A DNA stretch of 64,000 nucleotides, taken from the NCBI RefSeq assembly GCF_900091515.1, contig NZ_LT607410.1:2542001-2606000 (forward strand), written 5' to 3'. This document shows positions 27,775 to 34,613 of this stretch, one piece after another. The DNA comes from Micromonospora purpureochromogenes (lineage in GTDB: Bacteria > Actinomycetota > Actinomycetes > Mycobacteriales > Micromonosporaceae). Under the pieces are notes generated by a model. The model had not been told where the DNA came from, searched no databases, and was given only the letters and a program-made list of their open reading frames with translations. The number at the start of each line of letters is the position of its first letter. The first letter of the stretch is position 1. A program made the translations under genes and the position numbers.

Positions 27775-27807
27775 GCGGCCGGCGTCCCGGTCAGGAACGC
27801 CGGCCGC
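27775..27807. terminator. Hairpin between converging genes
   Basis: Perfect 11-bp arms GCGGCCGGCGT (27775-27785) and ACGCCGGCCGC (27797-27807) flank an 11-nt loop just after the periplasmic-binding fusion gene. A partial third copy of the arm occurs near 27835. It likely ends transcription from both sides. Confidence 0.6.
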
Positions 27808-27864
27808 ACCGTCCACGGGATCGCCGCCGGCCGCCCGGTCGGGACGCCGGCCGCACCCGAGGGA

Positions 27865-29277
27865 TCAGGCCGGGTCGTCGTCGCTCGGCCGCCCCCACGG
27901 CCCGGTGATCGCAAAGACGTAACCGGGGGACTGGATGTTGGCGAACAGGATCGTGCCGTCCGCGCTGAACGTCGGGCCGGCGAACTCGCTGTCGTTCAGC
28001 TCGTTGCGGGCCAGCGGGTACGCCTTGCCCTGCGCGGTCACCCCGACCAGGTGGGACAGGCCGTCGCCGTCCTCGGCCAGGATCACCCCGCCGTAGGGCG
28101 AAACGGTGATGTTGTCCGGGCCGTCGTAGCCGCCCTCCTGGTCCGGGGCCTGGTTGACGCCGAAGATGGTCTTCAGGGTGACCGTCTCGGTGCGCGGGTC
28201 GTAGAACCAGACCTGGCCGTCGTGCTCGTTGACGCTGCCGTCGCCGTGCCGGGCGAAGCTGGCCACGAAGTAGGCGCCGCCGTCGGCCCACCAGGCGCCC
28301 TCCAGCTTGCGGCTGCGGGTCACCTGCCCGTCGGTGAACTGCTTGCGCACCGAGACGGTGCGTGCGTCGCGGTCGGGCACGTCGACCCACTCCACCTTGT
28401 ACCGGGTGCCCGGGAGGGTCGCCTGGGACAGGTCCGCGATGTGGTTGTCGCCGAGGTAGCAGCTCATCGCCTGGAGGCTGCCGGCGGTGTCACCGTCCGG
28501 CCGCTGCGCCAGCGCGCGCAGCGCCCCCTTGCCGCCCGGGAAGCCGGCCGGGGGCGTCCACCGGAAGTAGAGCCCGTTCGGCCCGCCCGCGTCCTCGGTG
28601 AGGAAGATCGCCTGGGTGTACGGGTCGACCGCCACCGCCTCGTGCGCGTAGCGGCCGAGGAACTTCAGGGCCACCGGGTCCTGGTTGGCGGTGGGGTCGT
28701 GCGGGTCGACCTCGAAGACGTACCCGTGGTCCTTGAGGAACTTCCCGCCGGCCCGCTGCTCGGTCTCCTCGCAGGTCAGCCAGGTGCCCCACGGGGTGAT
28801 CCCGCCGGCGCAGTTGTTGTGGGTGCCGGCCACGCTGACGTACTCGCGCAACCGCCGCCCGGCGCCGTCCACCTCGATGGTGGTGGTGCCACCGCGGGCG
28901 CCCGGGTCGTAGGTGAGGCCCGGCAGCGCGGGCACGCCGTACGGCTCGCTGCCGCCGATCTCGTGGTTGTTCACCAGCACGGAACCGGTCGGGGACCGGA
29001 AGCAGCCGTTCGCGTCGGGGTCGCTGGGGGTCGGGTGGCCGCTCTCCAGCAGCGTGCTGCCGGCCTGCGCCACGATCGTGTACGAGAAACCGGGCGGCAG
29101 CGCCAGCAGGCCGGCCGGGTCCGGCACCAGCTCGCCGTAGCCCACGGCGGGGCGGGTGGCGGCCCGGGCCGCGGCCGGTCCGGCGATCGCCTCCAGGTTG
29201 CCGGCCACCACGATGCCGAGGCCGCCGGCCGCGCCGCTGCGCAGCAGGTTGCGGCGGGAGATGGGGGAGGAGGTCAC
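27865..29277 (-). CDS. PhoX-like (DUF839) protein, Tat-exported
   Basis: The 470-residue protein has a twin-arginine signal (SPISRRNLLRSGAAGG) and belongs to the PhoX/DUF839 beta-propeller group, which includes calcium- and iron-dependent alkaline phosphatases. Conserved pieces include VLVNNHEIGG, TWLTCEETEQ, FLTEDAGGPNGLYFRW and DGPDNITVSPYGGVILAEDG. Folded export fits a metalloenzyme. Residues needed for phosphatase activity cannot all be checked here. GTG 29277 is chosen because GGAAGG lies just upstream; a longer in-frame start at 29304 has no such site. It diverges from the FtsK-like gene. Confidence 0.85.
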   Translation of the reverse strand: MTSSPISRRNLLRSGAAGGLGIVVAGNLEAIAGPAAARAATRPAVGYGELVPDPAGLLALPPGFSYTIVAQAGSTLLESGHPTPSDPDANGCFRSPTGSVLVNNHEIGGSEPYGVPALPGLTYDPGARGGTTTIEVDGAGRRLREYVSVAGTHNNCAGGITPWGTWLTCEETEQRAGGKFLKDHGYVFEVDPHDPTANQDPVALKFLGRYAHEAVAVDPYTQAIFLTEDAGGPNGLYFRWTPPAGFPGGKGALRALAQRPDGDTAGSLQAMSCYLGDNHIADLSQATLPGTRYKVEWVDVPDRDARTVSVRKQFTDGQVTRSRKLEGAWWADGGAYFVASFARHGDGSVNEHDGQVWFYDPRTETVTLKTIFGVNQAPDQEGGYDGPDNITVSPYGGVILAEDGDGLSHLVGVTAQGKAYPLARNELNDSEFAGPTFSADGTILFANIQSPGYVFAITGPWGRPSDDDPA

Positions 29278-29468
29278 GTCGTCACCTTCCAGTTCTTTCA
29301 CCAAGTCGTCCGCCAGCAGGCAATCCGGACCGGCGGAACACCGGGCGGCGCGGCGGCGGACCGGCAGGTGAACAGTGGACCAACGGCTCGGATGCGACGC
29401 CTGGTGCGGCGCCGTCCCGGCTCCGTTAGGGTTCCCTCGATCGGACGGACGTGGTGGGGGAGCAGACG

Positions 29469-32006
29469 GTGGGCAGGCTCGCGTCGGCGTACGGCCAGGC
29501 GGTCACCGCCCACCGGCGGGCCCGTGACCGGTGGACCCGGGCTCGGGCGCTGCTCGACCGGCTGGCCGGGCAGCCCGTGCCGGAACGCACCGTCGACCTC
29601 GTCGCCCGACTCGGCCGCCTCGCCGCCTCGCTGACCGCCCCCACCGCACCGGCGACCCGCCCGGCCGGCGAACCCGCGCCGGTACGCGTCGGCGACGCCA
29701 CCACCGCCGACGGCCGGTTCCCGCTGCTGCTGCCGCTGGGCGCCGGCCGGCACCTGGCGATCAGCGCCGACGCCCGCGACCCCCGGGTGGCGGTGCTGCT
29801 GCGGGTGCTGGTGCTGCGGCTGCTGGCCACCACCCCGCCCGGCGCCGTCCGGGTGGTCGGCATCGACCCGGCCGCGCTGGGCGCCACCTTCCTGCCGCTG
29901 CGGCCGCTGCGCGAGGCCGGCGTGCTCGGCGCGACCGCCACCACCGAGGCCGAGATCGGCGCGCTGCTCGACGCCGCCGAGGCGCACGCCCGCGCCGCCC
30001 AGCAGGCCGACCGCGACGATCACGAGCTGCTGCTGGTGGTGGCCGCCTCGGTGCCGGCCCCGCGCGAGCTGGCCCGGCTCGCCGCGCTCACCCACGCCGG
30101 GCCCGCCGCCGCGGTCTGCGTGCTGCTCGCCGGCCACCCGGTGGCGCCGTCCGGGCCGGCCCCGCCGCTGGGCGCCACCACCACGCTGCGGCTCGACGAG
30201 CGGTACGCCTGGGTCGGCGACCCGCCCGGGTACCCGTTCGGCGACGACGGCACCGGGCTGGCCGTACCCGTGCTGCTCGACGGCGACCCGCCGCAGGAGG
30301 CCGTACGCTCGCTCGCCGGGCGGCTGGCCGCGGCCGTGCGGCGCGACGCGGCGCTGCACGTCGCGGACCTGCTGCCCGAGCGGCGCTGGACGGAGTCCGC
30401 GCGGGCCGGGCTGCGCACGGTGGTGGGCCGGGCCGGCCGGGAGCCGGTCACCCTCGCCTTCGACGACGCCACCCCGCACTGGCTGGTCGGCGGGCGCACC
30501 GGCGCCGGCAAGACCGTCTTCCTCGTCGACGTCCTCTATGGACTGGCCGCCCGCTACTCCCCGGCCGACCTCCAGCTCTGGCTGCTCGACTTCAAGGAGG
30601 GCGTCAGCTTCACCGAGTTCGTGCCCACCGAACGGGACCCGTCGTTCCTGCCGCACGCCCGCACCGTCGGGGTCGAGTCCGACCGCGAGTACGGCCTCGC
30701 CGTGCTCCGCGAACTGCGCCGGGAGCTGGGCCGCCGGGCCGAGGAGTTCAAGCGGCACGGCATCACCAAGCTCGCCGACCTGCCGGCGGACGCGGCGGTG
30801 CCCCGGATCGTGACCGTGGTGGACGAGTTCCACGTGCTGCTCGCCGGCAACGACCGGCTGGCCCGGGAGGCCGTCGACCTGCTGGAGGAACTGGCCCGCA
30901 AGGGCCGCTCGTACGGCGTGCACCTGGTGCTGGCCAGCCAGAGCACCACCGGCGTCGAGGCCCTCTACGGCCGCGCCGAGACGCTCTTCGGGCAGTTCGC
31001 GCTGCGGGTGGCGCTGCCCGGCGGCGAGGCCGTGCTCGGTCCCCGCGCCGCGACCGTCACCGCCGGCACGGTCGGCACCGCCGTGGTCAACACCGCCGCC
31101 GGCGCGCCCGGCGCGGACCTGCTGGTCCGCTTCCCCGACGCGCACGCCGACGCCCGGCAGGTCGCCCGGCTGCGCTACGAGCTCTGGGACGACCGGCCGG
31201 AGGGCTGGCCGCCGCCGGCGGTCTTCCGCGGCTACCAGCCGGCGCACCTGGAGGACGAGCCGGCCGCCGCCGCGCTGCGGCCCGGCGCGCGGCGCCCGTC
31301 GGCGCTGGTCGGCCGGACCGTCGACGTGGCGGGCAGCCCCGCCCGGTTCGCCCTCGACGCCGGCCCCGGGCGGCACCTGGCCGTGGTGGGCACCGCGGCG
31401 ACCGGGGCGCACGTGCTGCGCGCCGCCGCGCTGAGCCTGGCCCGCCAGCACGCCCCGGGCGAGGCGGAGTTCGTGCTCGCGCCGCTGGTCGAGGCCGCCG
31501 ACGAGCTGGCCGACGAGACCGCCGCCGGGATCAAGGCGGCCGGGCACCCGGTCACCGTGGTCGACGCGGCGGGGCTGCGCGGGCGGATCGGCGAGCTGGC
31601 CGCCGATCCGGGGCAGCGCGGCCGGACGTACCTGGTGGTCTTCGGGGTGGACGCAGCCGGCGCCACCCTCACCCGGACCGACCCGGAGACCTTCCGCTCC
31701 GGCCACGACGACCTGCGGGCGCTGCTGCGCCAGGGCCCCGGCCACGGGGTGCACCTGCTCGGCTGGTGGCGCGGGCTGCGCCGGCTCGCCGACGACCTCG
31801 GCGGCTCGCAGAACCGCGACGACGTGGCCTGCCTGGTGGCGCTCAACGTGGCCGGCGCCGACCTCGGCCTGCACCTGGGCGTCACCGACCTGGCGTACAC
31901 CCCGCGGGCCGACCGGGCGCTGCTGGTGGACCGGCACGCGCAGCGGACCGCGCTGATCGTGCCGTTCGTCCGCCCCGGGTACCGGCCCGAGGACGAGGAG
32001 CGCTGA
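29469..32006 (+). CDS. FtsK/SpoIIIE-like ATPase with three ATPase-like modules
   Basis: In this 845-residue protein the central module has a full FtsK-type P-loop, GRTGAGKT (342-349), a LLDFKEG strand, and Walker B VTVVDEFH (~449-455) followed by LASQST. An N-terminal module (about 85-250, around LGAGRHLAISADARD) and a C-terminal one (about 600-780, around GPGRHLAVVGTAATG) look like degenerate copies, an arrangement reminiscent of EccC of type VII secretion. It has no membrane helix, FtsK gamma domain or CHC2-type domain. GTG 29469 has a GGGGAG site 6 nt upstream; GTG 29451 is the longer option. Its stop abuts the start of the membrane partner gene. A pump or nucleic acid translocation role is inference. 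Confidence 0.75.
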   Translation: MGRLASAYGQAVTAHRRARDRWTRARALLDRLAGQPVPERTVDLVARLGRLAASLTAPTAPATRPAGEPAPVRVGDATTADGRFPLLLPLGAGRHLAISADARDPRVAVLLRVLVLRLLATTPPGAVRVVGIDPAALGATFLPLRPLREAGVLGATATTEAEIGALLDAAEAHARAAQQADRDDHELLLVVAASVPAPRELARLAALTHAGPAAAVCVLLAGHPVAPSGPAPPLGATTTLRLDERYAWVGDPPGYPFGDDGTGLAVPVLLDGDPPQEAVRSLAGRLAAAVRRDAALHVADLLPERRWTESARAGLRTVVGRAGREPVTLAFDDATPHWLVGGRTGAGKTVFLVDVLYGLAARYSPADLQLWLLDFKEGVSFTEFVPTERDPSFLPHARTVGVESDREYGLAVLRELRRELGRRAEEFKRHGITKLADLPADAAVPRIVTVVDEFHVLLAGNDRLAREAVDLLEELARKGRSYGVHLVLASQSTTGVEALYGRAETLFGQFALRVALPGGEAVLGPRAATVTAGTVGTAVVNTAAGAPGADLLVRFPDAHADARQVARLRYELWDDRPEGWPPPAVFRGYQPAHLEDEPAAAALRPGARRPSALVGRTVDVAGSPARFALDAGPGRHLAVVGTAATGAHVLRAAALSLARQHAPGEAEFVLAPLVEAADELADETAAGIKAAGHPVTVVDAAGLRGRIGELAADPGQRGRTYLVVFGVDAAGATLTRTDPETFRSGHDDLRALLRQGPGHGVHLLGWWRGLRRLADDLGGSQNRDDVACLVALNVAGADLGLHLGVTDLAYTPRADRALLVDRHAQRTALIVPFVRPGYRPEDEER

Positions 32007-32696
32007 GTGTCCACCTTCGACGAGTACGCCGCCGCGGTGCGCCAGCTCTCCGTGCAGGTACGCGAGGGCGAGCGGGGCGCCGCCGCCGAGGCGGAGCGCC
32101 GGCGGCGGCTGCACGCCGGAGTGGCGCAGGTCGGCCAGCGGCTCGCCGCCCAGGGCCAGCGGCTAGACCAGCTCGGCGAGGCGATCGGAATTCCGCCGGC
32201 CACCGCGGCCGCTCCGGACGGGCCGGACGCCACCAGCGGCTTCCCGGTCGCCACCGCCGCTGTCGATCCCGCCGCCGACTCCGACCCGGGTGTCGTGCTG
32301 GAGGAGGCCCGCCGGCTGGGCGACGAGGCCGACCTGCGGACCCGGGAGGTCGAGGCCCTCGCCGCCCGGCCGGAGCTGCTGCCGACCTGGTCGCCGGCGG
32401 CCCGGGCGGTGGCCGTCTACGTCGCCTGCGCCGCCGCGGGCGTGCTGCTGATGCTGGTCCTGGTGGTCGCCTCCGGCGTGGGGCTGGTCAGCGGTTTCAC
32501 CCTGGGCGCCTGGATCTGCGCCGGGCTGCCGGTGCTCTCCTTCGCCGCCGGCTGGCTGATCCTCGGTCGCTGGGGGCGGCCCGCCCTGGCCACCGTGGAG
32601 CCGCCCCGGTTCGTCCCGCTCGGCTTCGTCATCTGCGTCGCGCTGGTGCCGACCGCGTACTGCGCCAGCCTATTGCTCGTCCGTTTCCTGCGCTGA
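32007..32696 (+). CDS. Coiled-coil membrane protein, partner of the FtsK-like ATPase
   Basis: The 229-residue protein has an N-terminal charged coiled-coil (about residues 1-60), an acidic linker and three membrane helices near the C-terminus (around VAVYVACAAAGVLLMLVLVV, FTLGAWICAGLPVLSFAAGW and FVPLGFVICVALVPTAYC). It begins directly after the ATPase stop codon (TGAGTG), so both are made together. A role as membrane anchor for the soluble ATPase is a reasonable inference. No domain is recognised. Its 3' end lies opposite the antisense gene 32417-32902. Confidence 0.65.
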   Translation: MSTFDEYAAAVRQLSVQVREGERGAAAEAERRRRLHAGVAQVGQRLAAQGQRLDQLGEAIGIPPATAAAPDGPDATSGFPVATAAVDPAADSDPGVVLEEARRLGDEADLRTREVEALAARPELLPTWSPAARAVAVYVACAAAGVLLMLVLVVASGVGLVSGFTLGAWICAGLPVLSFAAGWLILGRWGRPALATVEPPRFVPLGFVICVALVPTAYCASLLLVRFLR

Positions 32697-32902
32697 CCGC
32701 GCCCGGCCTGCGGGCGCAGGGCGTTCAGCGTCGCGTCGTGGTGCGCCAGCCGGGTCCGCGCCGCCCGCTGCTCGTCGCACGGCCCGGGCCGCCCGCACTT
32801 CCGGCACACCCCGGTGTACGCCTCCGTGCGGTGCTCGGCGATGGTCCGCCGCGCGTCGGCAGCCTGCTCAGCCGCGTACCTGCGCAGGTCCGAGCTGTTC
32901 AC
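32417..32902 (-). CDS. Small zinc-ribbon-like protein, antisense to its neighbour
   Basis: The first ~70 residues look genuine: a helical start MNSSDLRRYAAEQAADARR, then a CRKCGRPGPC cluster that could bind zinc, then an Arg-rich helix. The frame stays open for 161 residues because it continues about 280 bp antisense into the membrane protein gene, so the C-terminal half is probably not selected as protein. Its GTG start overlaps the TGA of the upstream gene (GTGA), implying coupling. Function is unknown. Confidence 0.5.
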   Translation of the reverse strand: MNSSDLRRYAAEQAADARRTIAEHRTEAYTGVCRKCGRPGPCDEQRAARTRLAHHDATLNALRPQAGRGQRRKRTSNRLAQYAVGTSATQMTKPSGTNRGGSTVARAGRPQRPRISQPAAKESTGSPAQIQAPRVKPLTSPTPEATTRTSISSTPAAAQAT

Positions 32903-33282
32903 GGGCTGCCCTCGCCGCCGGTGGTGGCCCCGCTATGGGTGGCCTTGACCAGCCGGGCGAAGCGGACGTCGGGGCAGGGGTAGTCCTCGCCGCAGCCGCA
33001 GAGCCACCGGGTGACCACCCGCGGGGGATGGGCGAAGAGGATGTCGTCGGCGTCCTCGACGTCCTGTGCGGACACCAGCGACTCCGGACGGCCGGGCCGC
33101 CCGGACGGCTGGTCGTCGCCCGGTCGCCCCGCCCGATCGTCCCGGTCGGTGGGTGCAGGACGGGCGCGGCCGGCCGGTGGAACACCATGGGTGTCACCGG
33201 AGGCGTTTGACACCCATGGTGTTCCACCCGCCCCGTCCCCGTCGCCATGCATGGAGCGGTTCTCGTTTGGTTGCTCGTGCAT
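32899..33282 (-). CDS. Small hypothetical protein containing an in-frame palindrome
   Basis: The 127-residue frame opens at ATG 33282 after an ACGGGAG site. Its C-terminal ~60 residues (from about VSAQDVEDADDILF, with CGCGEDYPCPD) look conserved, with three cysteines that may bind metal. The N-terminal part is low complexity and encodes both arms of the 53-bp palindrome 33176-33228 as TPWVSNASGDTHGVPP. A downstream GTG at 33075 with a CCGGAG site would exclude the palindrome. It is co-translated with the zinc-ribbon-like gene. Confidence 0.5.
   Translation of the reverse strand: MHEQPNENRSMHGDGDGAGGTPWVSNASGDTHGVPPAGRARPAPTDRDDRAGRPGDDQPSGRPGRPESLVSAQDVEDADDILFAHPPRVVTRWLCGCGEDYPCPDVRFARLVKATHSGATTGGEGSP
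33176..33228. repeat. Perfect inverted repeat (21-bp arms)
   Basis: The arm GGTGGAACACCATGG... (33176-33196) is matched perfectly by 33208-33228 with an 11-nt loop. It is inside or just upstream of the coding part of 32899-33282, unlike the other long palindromes of the window, which are intergenic. Confidence 0.75.
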
Positions 33283-33425
33283 CGGGTCTCCCGTCCGGTG
33301 GCGTCTCCTTGGTGGGGGATCGCTTCAGCGTGGGTGCTGCCTGCGGGCAGCCGCGGCACGCCCGGCCGTCCAGGGGGACCGGCCGACCGGGCGCTCTGTG
33401 CGGTGGGGAAGGACCAACTCCGGTT

Positions 33426-33554
33426 TGCAGACCTGGGAGCCGGTCGAGACAGAGCATATATAACAGGTCATGCAAGGGCAAGCAGTGGACCGGACATTGC
33501 TTGCTATACAAAGTTTCACGTGATCAAATGGCGGTGCAGACCTGGGAGACACCA
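33426..33554 (+). promoter_or_regulatory. AT-richer control region of the GntR gene with repeats
   Basis: TGCAGACCTGGGAG occurs at 33426-33439 and again at 33535-33548, the second copy supplying the GGGAG ribosome binding site of the GntR gene. Between them lies the inverted repeat GCAAGCA (33478-33484)/TGCTTGC (33498-33504) and the promoter-like boxes CATATATAA (33455-33463) and TATACA (33505-33510). Short GntR regulators usually bind such dyads to repress themselves, so autoregulation is likely. Confidence 0.45.
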
Positions 33555-33773
33555 ATGCCCGCCAAGGCCAAGTGGGCGCAGATAGCCGATGGCATCCGCG
33601 CTCAGATCCAGTCCGGCGAACTCGCGCCGGGAGACAAGCTGCCGTCGACGTCCGAGCTGTGCCGTCAGCACAGCGTGTCGGCCATCGTCGTCCGGCAGGC
33701 GATCAACGCGCTCAAGATCGAAGGGCTCGTCGAGGGAGTCGGCGGCGTCGGCGTGTTCGTCGCCGAGCGGTAG
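33555..33773 (+). CDS. Minimal GntR-type regulator (HTH only)
   Basis: The 72-residue protein consists of the GntR winged helix alone: AQIADGIRAQIQSGELAPGDKLPSTSELCRQHSVSAIVVRQAINALKIEGLVE and a short VGVFVAER end. There is no ligand-binding domain. Such HTH-only GntR proteins are typical of actinobacterial integrative elements and plasmids (KorSA-like), but no integrase or transfer gene is seen. ATG 33555 has a GGGAG site 6 nt upstream. Confidence 0.8.
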   Translation: MPAKAKWAQIADGIRAQIQSGELAPGDKLPSTSELCRQHSVSAIVVRQAINALKIEGLVEGVGGVGVFVAER

Positions 33774-33887
33774 TCGACAATCGGTCCGTCGTCGCGTGAC
33801 CGCTGGAGGGCGTGGCATCTCGTACCCTCCATTGTGGTCGACGCCGGTGGCGGGGCCGATCGACGCGGAACGACCAGGGGAGGGCGC

Positions 33888-34151
33888 GTGAGCGCAGCAC
33901 AGGTGATCGCCAGGTTGGCGGCGGCGGCGCAGAAGCTGGACGAGGCGAAGGCGAAGACCGCCGCCGCGGCACAGGACGCCGCCGAGGCGAGGGAACTGGT
34001 CGCCGGTGCCCTGGAAGGGGTCGCGGCCGGGCCGCTGATCGGGATGCTGGACGCCTACCGGCAGGCGCTGACCCAGGCGGCCCAGGGCGCCGGGCCAGCC
34101 AGCCAGCAGGTGCAGGAGACCATCGCCAAGGTACGGGCGCTGGGCAGCTGA
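33888..34151 (+). CDS. DUF6244 family small helical protein
   Basis: The 87-residue protein is almost entirely helical, rich in Ala, Gln and Lys (AAAAQKLDEAKAKTAAAAQDAAEARELVAG ... ) with a conserved GPLIGMLDAYRQAL centre and a QQVQETIAKV end. This matches the DUF6244 family as I recall it from Micromonosporaceae, for which no function is known. The layout resembles WXG100-like or cytoplasmic helical hairpins, but the WXG motif is absent. GTG 33888 has an AGGGGAGGG site. A TCGGAT-AACTG-ATCCGA dyad lies downstream (34190-34206). Confidence 0.7.
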   Translation: MSAAQVIARLAAAAQKLDEAKAKTAAAAQDAAEARELVAGALEGVAAGPLIGMLDAYRQALTQAAQGAGPASQQVQETIAKVRALGS

Positions 34152-34613
34152 TCCGGCCCCGCCCGGCAGCGCAATGCCGCGCCCCGGTGTCGGATAACTG
34201 ATCCGAAACAGGGCGGTGCCGCCTGCGCTGTTTTGCATATCCTGGCGGGTTCGCGACCAATCGGCGTGGTCTCCCGGCCAATTCACCGAAGGCACCCCGC
34301 CAACCCCTGTTTTCGCATTGATCGACGCCGCCACCGACCCGGGCGGGAGCGGTGAACGCCCTGGTGGAACGGGAATCCTGGCCACCACAGCGTGCGGTGG
34401 CGAGCGGGCCGGGTCGGTTCAGTGGTGGCGATATCCATTCGCTACGGGTAATGTCCTGCGACGTCGAAATCCACTGATCGATTTCGGCACCGTATTCCTG
34501 TCCGCGCACATACCGTCGACGGTCGGCCCGGCCGCCGTCCGATGCGCCGTGCCCGTGGAACGTGCGCCCCTTCGCCGTCCCGGGTGGTGGCGTCTGTCGT
34601 CGAGGAGTCGCCC
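34152..34613. other. 462-bp intergenic region before the M48 gene
   Basis: No supportable gene is seen; an open frame at 34216-34617 lacks the third-position GC bias of real genes here. The stretch is AT-richer than its surroundings, with a TCGGAT-AACTG-ATCCGA dyad at 34190-34206 and several AT-rich patches (for example around 34430-34490) that could host promoters. It presumably drives the M48/EACC1-like genes. Confidence 0.55.
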
